This document shows, piece after piece, positions 11,856 through 19,657 of a stretch of 37,282 nucleotides of DNA (the stretch's first letter is position 1; each line of letters starts with the position of its first letter). The notes below the pieces were generated by a model. It did not search any database and was not told the origin of the DNA. It saw only the letters and a list, made by a program, of their open reading frames with translations. Made by a program: the position numbers and the translations under genes. The DNA is from a virus, in the IMG/VR virus record IMGVR_UViG_3300036770_006325, positions 1 through 37,282 of that record. One strand, written 5' to 3'.

Positions 11856-12307
11856 AAAAGAAAATTTATTTAGATGACGTTAGAACGCCAATTGATAAAG
11901 ATTGGTTAGTAGTTAGGAATTTTTACGAATTCGTTAATTTGGTTAATAATATCGGTATATCCAATATATCTTTAATATCTTTAGACCATGATTTAGGTGA
12001 TAGTGCAATGCAGGAGTATTTTGACAATGTGTCTAAAAATTATAAGTTAGATTATAATAATATACAAGAAAAAACAGGTTATGATGCGGCAAAATGGTTG
12101 GTGAGTGAGTTTTACGCATTAAATGAGAATCGTATTAATATGTCTAGATTTGATAAAAAACAAAAACCTATTAAATTTCCTGAAGTTGTTGTACACTCAG
12201 CAAACCCAATTGGTTCTGCTAACATTATGGGTTATATAAACAATTTTTTAATGAATGAAGGGCAGGAACAAAATTGTGTTAGAGTTAAAATAGATCATAC
12301 TGTTTAA
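11852..12307 (+). CDS. Cyclic-phosphate processing receiver-domain protein
   Basis: 151 residues from ATG 11852, which overlaps the DHFR stop (ATGA). Motifs YLDDVRTP (6-13), SLDHDLG and VVVHSANPIGSANIMGYI match the receiver-like domain family predicted to process cyclic phosphates on RNA or nucleotides. The acidic pair DD and DHD would bind metal as in response regulators; the HSANP histidine is characteristic. Coupling to DHFR suggests co-expression rather than a common pathway. The family role is a prediction from the literature, not proven here. Confidence 0.75.
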   Translation: MKKKIYLDDVRTPIDKDWLVVRNFYEFVNLVNNIGISNISLISLDHDLGDSAMQEYFDNVSKNYKLDYNNIQEKTGYDAAKWLVSEFYALNENRINMSRFDKKQKPIKFPEVVVHSANPIGSANIMGYINNFLMNEGQEQNCVRVKIDHTV

Positions 12308-12331
12308 TTTTGCCAAGTATATTTATATCCA

Positions 12332-12339
12332 TATCTTTG
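12332..12339 (+). promoter_or_regulatory. -7 box just before a small gene
   Basis: TATCTTTG ends 4 bases before ATG 12344, which implies a leaderless transcript. Confidence 0.6.
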
Positions 12340-12343
12340 TCTT

Positions 12344-12520
12344 ATGAAAACGATGAAAATAAAAATAAATAAAGAGACCCTTAGAAAAATGGATAAAGCT
12401 GCTCACAGAAAAGCTTTAATCGAAGCCGGTCTTTATTGTCGTCCCGCTCATAAAGTCCACAAAGGTGCGAAAGATTATACTCGTAAAGTAAAACATAAAA
12501 AAAATTTACTTGAAGATTGA
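12344..12520 (+). CDS. Small basic phage protein (58 aa)
   Basis: 58 residues, strongly basic, from ATG 12344 immediately after a promoter box. The middle LIEAGLYCRPAHKVHKG and the end DYTRKVKHKKN are the kind of conserved small basic protein seen in many large phages without known function; nucleic-acid or ribosome binding is plausible from charge alone. An alternative start at 12353 removes three residues. Confidence 0.7.
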   Translation: MKTMKIKINKETLRKMDKAAHRKALIEAGLYCRPAHKVHKGAKDYTRKVKHKKNLLED

Positions 12521-12529
12521 TTTTTAAAA

Positions 12530-12658
12530 AAACTTTAACTATTTAATTAAAGTCGATGATGTAATCACTCCTGATAGTTTATACTTTATAACAAATTTTA
12601 TCTAGGTTTTCATCGACACTACATTTAAAAGGGACTAATCGAAAGACTAGTCCCTTTT
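12530..12658 (+). ncRNA. Possible small RNA or 3' UTR structure
   Basis: GTCGATGA (12552-12559) can pair with TCATCGAC (12610-12617) around about 50 AT-rich bases, followed by a strong terminator. No ORF is present. It may be a separate small RNA or only the folded 3' end of the preceding message. Confidence 0.3.
12627..12658 (+). terminator. Intrinsic terminator
   Basis: AAAAGGGACTA (12627-12637) pairs with TAGTCCCTTTT (12648-12658), 11 bp with a 10-base loop. Confidence 0.9.
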
Positions 12659-12690
12659 GCGTTTTAAAGAGGTTATTAATAAATTTATAT

Positions 12691-13323
12691 ATGAAAACAG
12701 ATTATCAAATACAAAAAGTAAACTACCAAAAACAAAACATATTTTTCATTAGTGATTTACATCTTGGGCATCACAATGTTTTAAAATTTGATGGTAGACC
12801 GTTTAAAGACGTACAAGAAATGCACGTTGAATTAATTAAGAACTGGAACTCGGTTGTGGGTGACGAAGATGTTGTTTACAACCTTGGTGATTTATCATTT
12901 GGTAATGATGAACTTGCTAAATGGTTCTTATATTCTGTTAAAGGTAAAATTCACCACATCATGGGTAACCATGATAAATTGAAAGATATCAAAAAGTTAG
13001 ATAGGATTGAAAAAATCTATGAATATGGTACTGAAATCACTGTTGAAGATGAACTATCTGACGACAGAGGTGGTAAAAGTCATATTATAATGAGCCATTA
13101 CCCAATTCTTAGTTGGAATAGAGCTCATCACGGTTCATTACATCTTCACGGTCACTGTCATGGCAGTCTTATGAAAAGTAACCAAGATTACTACAAAAGA
13201 AGAGTGATGGACGTTGGTTGTAATGTTATTGGTTACACACCAATATCTTATGAAGAAGTAAGAAAAACTCTATTGAAAAGAAAAATTTCAGAAGTGGATA
13301 ATCACTATGAAAAGAAAAGTTAA
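12691..13323 (+). CDS. Metallophosphoesterase (short type)
   Basis: 210 residues with SDLHLGH (21-27), GD (66-67), MGNHD (91-95), SHYP (135-138) and HGHCHG (153-158). These are the metal ligands of a calcineurin-like phosphoesterase of the small phage type. Substrate unknown; related phage enzymes hydrolyse nucleotide or RNA 2',3'-cyclic phosphates in some cases. The receiver-domain gene two genes upstream is also predicted to act on cyclic phosphates, which hints at RNA-end processing. Its end overlaps the convergent nuclease gene by 4 bases. Confidence 0.88.
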   Translation: MKTDYQIQKVNYQKQNIFFISDLHLGHHNVLKFDGRPFKDVQEMHVELIKNWNSVVGDEDVVYNLGDLSFGNDELAKWFLYSVKGKIHHIMGNHDKLKDIKKLDRIEKIYEYGTEITVEDELSDDRGGKSHIIMSHYPILSWNRAHHGSLHLHGHCHGSLMKSNQDYYKRRVMDVGCNVIGYTPISYEEVRKTLLKRKISEVDNHYEKKS

Positions 13324-13964
13324 GGTTTAAAAGTTAAAGTATTTTTATTTAACTTTAACAATTCGTTCAATTCTTTAATACTAGTTTTTATAACTTCACC
13401 ATTGATGTTCGAACCAATCCATGCATAAGTTAGCTTTTTTACTTTTATGAAAAGTATTTTGTAAAAGGAAATAGGCATCTTTACCTGACTTTTATTTAAA
13501 AAAGTTTTTTTATTGTTATCGTAAATTACTCCTGTGATAATGGTAACATCAGATTTATATTTAGATATGGAATCTTCTACAGCTCTTTCTAATCTTGCCC
13601 ATTTACCTCTATTAAATCCGGCTAATTGTGGTGCTTGATTATAAAAACTAAATGAATGGTAATTAACTTTATTATCGTAAGAGGTAATGTGTGACGGAGT
13701 TAAATGACCTAAATCATAACCTGAATATTCATATGGTTTTTTTGAATAAGGCCCTTTTATTTCTGAATGCCAATTATCATCACGTTCAGAATCTAATTTT
13801 AAAAAATCAGTAAACTTTAATTCTTGTTTACTAACAAAACTGTTATTATCTTCATCAAGATAAAATGTTAAAACTTCATGTTTAACTTGTGTTTTTGGTT
13901 CATTGAATGTTACCTGACCAAGAGTAACAAAACTAATTAATAGGAATAAAAAACTTAATTTCAT
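13320..13964 (-). CDS. Secreted DNA/RNA non-specific endonuclease
   Basis: 214 residues. A signal peptide (MKLSFLFLLISFVTLGQ) suggests export. The core is a beta-beta-alpha metal nuclease of the NUC family: YDLGHLTP (83-90, with His87 as general base in place of the classical DRGH), NQAPQ (109-113, Asn109 as metal ligand), then FNRGKWARLE with the usual trailing Trp and Glu residues. Such enzymes degrade DNA and RNA outside the cytoplasm. In a phage it might remove extracellular DNA or competing genomes. It is translated 4 bases overlapping the HNH gene. Confidence 0.85.
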   Translation of the reverse strand: MKLSFLFLLISFVTLGQVTFNEPKTQVKHEVLTFYLDEDNNSFVSKQELKFTDFLKLDSERDDNWHSEIKGPYSKKPYEYSGYDLGHLTPSHITSYDNKVNYHSFSFYNQAPQLAGFNRGKWARLERAVEDSISKYKSDVTIITGVIYDNNKKTFLNKSQVKMPISFYKILFIKVKKLTYAWIGSNINGEVIKTSIKELNELLKLNKNTLTFKP

Positions 13965-14350
13965 ATTTTTCTTTTTATTTTTTTTAAAACTTTATAGGAC
14001 TCATTTGTTAATTTATGACCTTTTCTCATGTTAACCGTAGATCTAATAAACCTTAAGTTCGATAAACCACCAATTTTTTCTGCAGGTATTTTACTATAAT
14101 AACCGTGTGCAATTGGTACAATGTGATCTAAATGAAAACAGGATGGTCCCCTAAAACAACGTTTATCATGGTTTTTCAAAACATGTAATGGTTGGGATTC
14201 TGTTATAACCCATACTTTTATATAATATAAACGTTTTTCCAAATCCGATATTAAATGTAATTTACGTTTTTTAATGTTTGGGTTTTCCTTTAATAACCTT
14301 TTACATTCGGTTAATAAAGCCTGATCCTTTTCTTTTAATAAAATCTTCAT
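13961..14350 (-). CDS. HNH endonuclease
   Basis: 129 residues. HLDHIVPIAHGY (73-84), GGLSNLRF (Asn98) and STVNMRKGHK (Asn107, KG) form a complete HNH motif. RCF...C just upstream offers one cysteine pair but not the two CxxC of zinc-type HNH. The N-terminal 60 residues are basic and helical, probably for DNA binding. It precedes the secreted nuclease with a 4-base overlap, so the two nucleases are co-expressed. It may be a homing endonuclease or a DNA-processing enzyme. Confidence 0.85.
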   Translation of the reverse strand: MKILLKEKDQALLTECKRLLKENPNIKKRKLHLISDLEKRLYYIKVWVITESQPLHVLKNHDKRCFRGPSCFHLDHIVPIAHGYYSKIPAEKIGGLSNLRFIRSTVNMRKGHKLTNESYKVLKKIKRKI

Positions 14351-14393
14351 ATATTATAAATATTACAGATAATTATATATAAATACTGTTATT

Positions 14394-14594
14394 ATGAAAT
14401 CACAAGAAATGAGTAGAGAAAAAAAAGCACAAATGTTTGAATCTTTGTTAGTAGAACACGACAAACTAAGTCGTCAAGTAAGTGTATTACAATCTAAATT
14501 TGATTTAACTCGCGAAGATGAAAAGAAAATCGAAGAGTTAAAGAGAGAAATGAATCTTTTACAAAGAAAAGCAGCAAATTTAGGTAGTTATTAA
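14394..14594 (+). CDS. Small coiled-coil protein
   Basis: 66 residues, almost entirely heptad-like with Leu/Ile/Val/Met spacing (SLLVEHDKLSRQVSVLQSKF; KKIEELKREMNLLQRKA), so probably a coiled-coil dimer. No other motif. It stands alone before the tmRNA gene. Function unknown. Confidence 0.65.
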   Translation: MKSQEMSREKKAQMFESLLVEHDKLSRQVSVLQSKFDLTREDEKKIEELKREMNLLQRKAANLGSY

Positions 14595-14595
14595 T

Positions 14596-14626
14596 TTGAT
14601 AGTTTTAAGAATTGTTATTATATTTG
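14596..14626 (+). promoter_or_regulatory. Promoter of the tmRNA gene
   Basis: TTGATA (14596-14601), 17-bp spacer, TATATTTG (14619-14626), about 20 bases before the tmRNA 5' end. Confidence 0.75.
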
Positions 14627-14754
14627 TAATGTTCTTTGAAATTATGGGGGCGCCTTGGAATTGATTGGCTAATATCATTTATGGGTAAGCATGTCGAGAC
14701 TTGTCAGAATGGCTCGTAAAAACCAACTTTCAAATTTTGACTGGCGATATTTTC

Positions 14755-14808
14755 GCAAACGCAACTGTAGGTCACTTTGTGACTGAAGGTGCAGAAGTTG
14801 TAGCTTAA
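14755..14808 (+). other. tmRNA tag reading frame
   Basis: Likely resume codon GCA at 14755, giving the 17-residue tag ANATVGHFVTEGAEVVA and a TAA stop. The resume point is inferred from similarity of TCGCAAACG to the region of the enterobacterial tmRNA; an earlier resume codon in the same frame would add GDIF to the tag. Confidence 0.65.
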
Positions 14809-15022
14809 TCTAAGATTATCTCAACATCGGGTCGGTGGACACATAACCCAGGAACAGAAGTCTGTAATAGGTGTGGTTTCTATCTTAAAAGGAACAAGTG
14901 GAGGATTAGTTCTCAGTAAACCGAACCACTATAAAATAAGGGAATTGTGAAGTTTTGGAAAGTTAGCAAACTTTAACCTAAGCATGTAGAAGACGTTTTT
15001 GAGTTGGAACAAGACGAGGGTT

Positions 15023-15250
15023 TAATTCGGACCCATTTAACGGTGACGTTATTTTAAAAATCGGATGAATTGCTGGAACACTAAGTTATATTAAAATATA
15101 ATATGTCAATCAGCAGCCAAGCCTACAGAGTTAGGAAGGTTCAGAGACTATTGGGGTTTGTAGCGATACAAAGTAATACCAACTAGAGCTTCCGACATCT
15201 CAATGAGATGATGATATAGTCCAAACAATAATGAAAATTATTGAGTTTAG
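15023..15250 (+). ncRNA. Group I intron in the tmRNA T loop
   Basis: 228 bases without ORF. The 5' exon end GGGTT (15018-15022) pairs with the guide GGACCC (15029-15034), with the obligatory U-G at the splice site (P1). The adjacent guide bases TTCG (15027-15030) pair with the 3' exon CGAA (P10). The intron ends in G (15250). Core elements R (GTTCAGAGACTA, 15139-15150) and S (GATGATATAGTCC, 15209-15221) are clear, with P7 complementarity. Joining the exons restores TTCGAAT in the T loop. Group I introns at the tmRNA T loop have been reported in bacteria, so the site is known but the phage case is notable. Confidence 0.88.
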
Positions 15251-15283
15251 CGAATCCCTCCGCCTCCACTGGAACTTTAGTTT

Positions 15284-15303
15284 CCTTGTTTAGAAAAACA
15301 AGG
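15284..15303 (+). other. Hairpin downstream of tmRNA
   Basis: CCTTGTTT-AGAA-AAACAAGG, 8 bp, in the 72-base trailer between the tmRNA 3' end and the terminator. It may guide 3' processing. Confidence 0.5.
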
Positions 15304-15340
15304 TGGTGGAACCCGAAACATAACCGTTCGGCCCTAACAA

Positions 15341-15367
15341 AAACCCCTGAGATTGTCAGGGGTTTTT
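15341..15367 (+). terminator. Terminator of the tmRNA gene
   Basis: AAACCCCTGA (15341-15350) pairs with TCAGGGGTTT (15356-15365), T run following. Confidence 0.92.
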
Positions 15368-15370
15368 TAT

Positions 15371-16459
15371 TTATTCTATTTTTATAATTTTTTCGATTTT
15401 ATTACCACACTTTCTTAGATATAAACCAGGTGGTGCCTCCTCGTATTTAATTTCAACACCTGATAAAGTATAATAAATGTAATTTTCACATTTAATATCA
15501 TCTTTAGACTCAATTTCAATGATTTTAAAATACTCTTTTTGACCATTAAAATCTGTCTGTGATAACCTATAATAATTTATAAAACCTTTTTTAAATGAGT
15601 AATCTTTGTAATTATAATAATTAGGGGTTGATACGGTACCGGCACCTTCTTTTGTGGTAATAACCTTCCAATCAATACCTTCAATACTTCTTTCTAATGT
15701 AAAATAATGATTATTAAATTCAGTTGCGGTAACCCAAGTTAAAGTATTATAATTTTCGTTGTTGTAACCAGAAAATTCAACCAACTCAATCGGTAACGGA
15801 TTACAAGGCGCTATTTCAATTAGTTGTATATTATCTAACCACCATTCTTCACCGTTTGCGTTTACTCTACAAAGAATATCAATCGCTAGTTGGGAAATAC
15901 CTGTTAAAGTTAGTGTGATATCCGAATACCCATCACCTGTTGTTGTTCTATTTCCACCACCGGCTGGAGCATATGTGGTTAAAACCCCAGAAGCTGTTTT
16001 GTTTATCACACCTACCGTATTGTAGTCCCAAGTTGCGTTGTTGTTTCCTGTAATACGGATTTCAGATGTATATGAAATTTCACCATCTGTACTAACTTGA
16101 ACTTCAACCAAATCAGCTCCATCAACACCTCTAGATGTTGCTGTAGGGTTACTAAAAACATAACTACCTAGTCGCATTTTAAATTCATAAGTGTAAGAAG
16201 GGTTAAGGTTTGTTATATTAGGAAGTACGTACCAATCTTGTTCTATTGTTGAACTACCAGCACCAGCACCATATACTACGGCACTATTAGATGTTGAAAC
16301 TGATGCGTTATTAAAATAACCATTATTTAAGGTGTTACCAAACCAAGACCCGGCCCAAGTATAAGTTTCTATGTTATCATAGGCAATAACATTTGGGCAA
16401 TTTTGTGATTTTGAAATTGTAAAAATATTTAACAATGTAAATAATAATATCCACCTCAT
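15371..16459 (-). CDS. Secreted protein with Bacteroidetes type IX-like C-terminus
   Basis: 362 residues with a signal peptide (MRWILLFTLLNIFTISKSQ). Residues about 20-215 form a Gly/Ser/Thr/Asn-rich beta domain ending in WWLDNIQL, as in carbohydrate-binding-like jelly rolls. Then comes LPIELVEFSGYNNENYNTLTW-type sequence, a linker domain very common in proteins exported by the Bacteroidetes type IX system. The end GLYLRKCGNKIEKIIK resembles the last strand of the type A sorting signal, though shortened. Its presence in a phage-like genome suggests a host-derived surface or virion-decoration protein. Function unknown. Confidence 0.75.
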   Translation of the reverse strand: MRWILLFTLLNIFTISKSQNCPNVIAYDNIETYTWAGSWFGNTLNNGYFNNASVSTSNSAVVYGAGAGSSTIEQDWYVLPNITNLNPSYTYEFKMRLGSYVFSNPTATSRGVDGADLVEVQVSTDGEISYTSEIRITGNNNATWDYNTVGVINKTASGVLTTYAPAGGGNRTTTGDGYSDITLTLTGISQLAIDILCRVNANGEEWWLDNIQLIEIAPCNPLPIELVEFSGYNNENYNTLTWVTATEFNNHYFTLERSIEGIDWKVITTKEGAGTVSTPNYYNYKDYSFKKGFINYYRLSQTDFNGQKEYFKIIEIESKDDIKCENYIYYTLSGVEIKYEEAPPGLYLRKCGNKIEKIIKIE

Positions 16460-16494
16460 ACCAATAAATATTTGTTTTTAATAATAAAACATAT

Positions 16495-16502
16495 TATATT
16501 TG
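16495..16502 (+). promoter_or_regulatory. -7 box of the nucleotidyltransferase/PcfJ gene
   Basis: TATATTTG 18 bases before ATG 16521, in the 61-base divergent spacer. Confidence 0.6.
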
Positions 16503-16520
16503 TATTAAATAAAATTCAGT

Positions 16521-18512
16521 ATGAAGAAAATAGATAAATTTCTTAATTCCGAAAAAACATTTTCTAAAGTATTAGATATATTAAACCAACACGGTGATAT
16601 GTCAATAGTTGGTTCTGATTTTGTCGCAGGTGGTTCTGTCGCGAATATTATATACCATTTAATTTATGGTAGTAAATTGATTATAAACGACATTGATGTT
16701 TATAAAAGAGTTAACGTTGAAGATTTAAAAAAACCAAAATTTTCAGACAAAGAAGTTTTAACTAAAAGTGTAGATGTATGGTACCCAACCACTTACGTTA
16801 ACGAGGAAGGTCTTGAAATCCTTGACGATAATTATGGTAGAACTTATGTTTCCGAAACAGGAGCGAGAATGCGAATTGTAAAACATTCAAGAAAAGGTAT
16901 TTTTAATAATATCGATTATATTTTTGAAGAAGGTCACCCAAAATCTAAAACTAAAAAAACAAAAGAACTTGTCATAATCGAAGGGTTTGATTTAAATTGT
17001 TGTAAAGCGGGTATTGATATAACTAATGGTAAGATTATTTACACCCCTGAATTTGTAGAGTTCTTAGAAACTAAACAAATGAAAGTTACCAACCCTTGTG
17101 CACCTGTTCAAACTACTATTAGAATTTATAAGAAATTAAAAGATATTGAAGGTATCCATTGTGACGTTAAACATGAAATGCTTTTCTTAACTGTTGCGTC
17201 AAAACATCTGCACGGTAGTCAAATAACTAAAATTATTGGTCCTGAAACTAAAGAAAAATATGATAGAATAAAACCTTTTATTGAACAGTATTTTAAAATA
17301 CGTAAACCTGAAAAGATGGAAGAAGTTGGTTACGGAGTGAGTGATAGGTATTTCACCAATAACAAACTTAATTCTGACGCTCAAATATGGATTTTTGATC
17401 CTGTTTTAGATTTTGATATTATAGAAAATATCCAAAATATAAATAATTTAAAAAGAGTTTGGGAATTACTTTATACGTTTAAGAAAAAATCTGAACAAGA
17501 TAAAATTAATAAGATTTTTTATAAAAACATCTTTTTAGGTGATATGAAGGAGGACCAATGGACTCGTAGAGTTTATGAAAGTAACAGTGAGTGGTTATCT
17601 GGTGATTCGGGATATACCGACGAACCACATTACAATTCCAATAGGTTTACATATCACATGATTTTAAGTAAAAAAGATTATTACAAATGTGATTTTACCC
17701 TTAAACATGTCGATGTCATAGATAAATTTAGTAAAGAACACTATGGTGTTAATAGTATTTTAAAGTACTGTGATAACCTAACACACCAATACAATGTTGT
17801 AAAATACATTAAAACTTTAGCTAAGAGGGAAGGTGATTGGATTATTGGTTTATTAGAAAACATTGATTGGAATAAATATAATAACATCTTTGACGGTAAA
17901 ATCACAAAAGAATTTATTTCAAAAATTATTGAAAGTGAAAAAGAAGTTAATAGTGTCGAACTAACTACTAAAATTGAACTTTCAAATTTTGAATACAGTT
18001 CTTGTGTTAAAGAACTTAATACGGTTATTGACTTAAGAATGGAAGGTAAAAAGATGGGTCACTGTGTTGGTGGTTATGCTTCATCTATTAAATCAGAACA
18101 TTCACGTATTTTTCATATCGATTGTGACGGTATTGGTTCAACTATTGAGGTTTACTTACCCGAAAAAGAAAAATATTGTAGAGTACAAAAAAAACACTGT
18201 AAAATCGTGGAGGTTTACCAACCAAAAGAACTTACATTTGATAAATTTAGAAATACCTTCAAAGATTTAGAAAAATGTATAGTTTTTTATGAAGGTGGTA
18301 CTAGTGAAGAACTTAGAGTTAGGGACGTTGTTTATCGCCAGGCACAACATTTTGGTCGTTACCCTGAAAAAGGTAACCTAGAACCAACAGCCACTAACAA
18401 AAATGTAGCAAAGGAGTTGATTAAATATTTAAATAAAAACCACCTACCAAAAAATTATAAATTAGTTGATAATAATTTGGTGGCAGAAGAAGAAAACGGT
18501 ATCTTTGTGTAA
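16521..18512 (+). CDS. Nucleotidyltransferase-like and PcfJ-like fusion protein
   Basis: 663 residues. The N-terminus has the signature of a nucleotidyltransferase fold: AGGSVANII (36-44) followed by NDIDVY (56-61), GGS plus D-x-D. The C-terminal part carries the PcfJ-like motif: LRMEGKKMGHCVGGYASSI (HCVGGY at 514-519), then an I-E-V strand. PcfJ proteins occur on conjugative plasmids and phages with unknown biochemistry. The middle 300 residues are unassigned. A possible reading is a nucleotide-transferring enzyme with a Cys/His-containing partner domain. The combination is unusual; each half is a moderate-confidence assignment. Confidence 0.65.
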   Translation: MKKIDKFLNSEKTFSKVLDILNQHGDMSIVGSDFVAGGSVANIIYHLIYGSKLIINDIDVYKRVNVEDLKKPKFSDKEVLTKSVDVWYPTTYVNEEGLEILDDNYGRTYVSETGARMRIVKHSRKGIFNNIDYIFEEGHPKSKTKKTKELVIIEGFDLNCCKAGIDITNGKIIYTPEFVEFLETKQMKVTNPCAPVQTTIRIYKKLKDIEGIHCDVKHEMLFLTVASKHLHGSQITKIIGPETKEKYDRIKPFIEQYFKIRKPEKMEEVGYGVSDRYFTNNKLNSDAQIWIFDPVLDFDIIENIQNINNLKRVWELLYTFKKKSEQDKINKIFYKNIFLGDMKEDQWTRRVYESNSEWLSGDSGYTDEPHYNSNRFTYHMILSKKDYYKCDFTLKHVDVIDKFSKEHYGVNSILKYCDNLTHQYNVVKYIKTLAKREGDWIIGLLENIDWNKYNNIFDGKITKEFISKIIESEKEVNSVELTTKIELSNFEYSSCVKELNTVIDLRMEGKKMGHCVGGYASSIKSEHSRIFHIDCDGIGSTIEVYLPEKEKYCRVQKKHCKIVEVYQPKELTFDKFRNTFKDLEKCIVFYEGGTSEELRVRDVVYRQAQHFGRYPEKGNLEPTATNKNVAKELIKYLNKNHLPKNYKLVDNNLVAEEENGIFV

Positions 18513-18528
18513 ATAAAAAGAACATACC

Positions 18529-19461
18529 ATGAAAAACATCATCTTAAACATTTTTATCGTAATTTTGTTAGTGTTTGGTTTTACTTCTTGTAAAAAAGAG
18601 GCAATTGAACCCACCAACCCGCAAACTACTATTAATAACCCAGCCAACGTTAACCCCATTGGTTACACTTGGGAACTTTATAGTGGTCGTGTTTTTGTTA
18701 AAAATCTTGACAACAACATAACTTTTTATTACGACCATTTTGGTCCTTCTAAGAACTCAAGTAACCTCGATATTTTTTTACCCTCTTGGTTACCTATTGA
18801 CATAATCACCAAAGGTTCGACCACTTGGAAGTTTAATAGTTCAAATCAATTTGTTTTAGATGGTGGTTCTACCTATAATTATAATGTTAACACTAACGGT
18901 ATTTTTAATGTTTACGGTTTAGAAAATGGTTCAGCCCGTAATATTGAAGTTTTAAGCTCCACCAACGATTATATGAACGTTAAAGTGTTTGAAGGTACAG
19001 GTAATGACGGAACTTATAACTATTCTTTTTATACTGTATTGACCTTTGTTAAAGTTGGTTTTACAGGTACGCCTGTTCTCTCTAATGTACCAAATGGTTA
19101 TAGTTATAACGGTGTTATCGGTAGTTCCACTCCTGTGACTACAAGTTTGGTTGGTACTAAATGGGTTGTAACTAAGTTTATTCAAAACTTTGTTTCTACT
19201 TATCCTAGTGATACTTTAGAGTTTGTTTCTAATACTCACTATAAAATTAACGGTTTAACATTACGTACTTACAATCTTAGCGGTATTGTAGGTAACAACA
19301 TGAAAAGTTTGTCATTATATTCTTTCACAACTCTTGGTGGTGATTGGAGTGGTCAAGTACAAAGTACTTTCATAAATGATTGGACAATCAACAATTCTGA
19401 TTTCACTAACATTATGAATACAAATTCAAATGTTAAATTGTGGATGGTAAGAATACAATAA
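18529..19461 (+). CDS. Secreted lipoprotein
   Basis: 310 residues. Signal MKNIILNIFIVILLVFGFTSC with a lipobox ending at Cys21 followed by KKE, as in the lipoprotein at 9875. A Pro/Asn/Thr-rich linker (EPTNPQTTINNPANVNP) leads to two beta-rich repeats, each beginning with a G-T/Y-x-W motif (IGYTWELYSGR and VGTKWVVTKF), reminiscent of lipocalin-like Bacteroidetes lipoproteins. Anchored in the envelope; function unknown. It follows the PcfJ-like gene with a 16-base gap. Confidence 0.75.
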   Translation: MKNIILNIFIVILLVFGFTSCKKEAIEPTNPQTTINNPANVNPIGYTWELYSGRVFVKNLDNNITFYYDHFGPSKNSSNLDIFLPSWLPIDIITKGSTTWKFNSSNQFVLDGGSTYNYNVNTNGIFNVYGLENGSARNIEVLSSTNDYMNVKVFEGTGNDGTYNYSFYTVLTFVKVGFTGTPVLSNVPNGYSYNGVIGSSTPVTTSLVGTKWVVTKFIQNFVSTYPSDTLEFVSNTHYKINGLTLRTYNLSGIVGNNMKSLSLYSFTTLGGDWSGQVQSTFINDWTINNSDFTNIMNTNSNVKLWMVRIQ

Positions 19462-19462
19462 T

Positions 19463-19657
19463 TTAATCGTTTTTCTGACGTTTTTTCTGACCATAAATCG
19501 CTTTCTTTACGAGATTCCTTCTTTTAACAGAAGGTTTTTCGTATTCTTTTCGGTCTTGTAGTTCTCGCATTTGACGAGTTTTGATAACCTTGGATTTTAA
19601 TTCTTTTAGGGCTCTTTCGATACCACCTTTCCCTTCTTTTACTTTTACTTTTAACAT
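19463..19657 (-). CDS. rpsU: Ribosomal protein bS21
   Basis: 64 residues from ATG 19657; start MLKVKVKEGKGGIERALKEL followed by the typical basic helix with R-x-L-x-x-R-K-E-Y and KKAIYGQKKR near the end. This is the size and pattern of bacterial bS21, the small-subunit protein next to the anti-Shine-Dalgarno end of 16S rRNA. In Bacteroidetes bS21 contributes to sequestering that end, so a phage copy may change which mRNAs are initiated. Phage bS21 genes are known from very large phages. The gene is convergent with the lipoprotein gene, one base apart. Confidence 0.92.
   Translation of the reverse strand: MLKVKVKEGKGGIERALKELKSKVIKTRQMRELQDRKEYEKPSVKRRNLVKKAIYGQKKRQKND

Larger units (their letters stand above)
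14646..15268 (+). ncRNA. ssrA: tmRNA gene, split by a group I intron
   Basis: The 5' end GGGGGCG (14646-14652) pairs with CGCCTCC (15261-15267); the G3-U70 pair for alanine charging is present and A73 follows. The T arm GAGGG TT + CGAAT CCCTC is formed only after removal of the intron at 15023-15250. The mature RNA would be about 395 bases, normal for tmRNA. The tag ORF, after the TCGCAAACG context seen in other tmRNAs, would read ANATVGHFVTEGAEVVA then TAA (14755-14808). The end EVVA differs from the usual LAA or AA degron. tmRNA rescues stalled ribosomes with SmpB; no smpB is in this window. Confidence 0.88.

Noticed and set aside
15371-16459. Phage tail fibre
   Set aside because: A signal peptide and the linker domain and end typical of exported Bacteroidetes proteins fit secretion better than virion tail assembly, although a virion role is not excluded.
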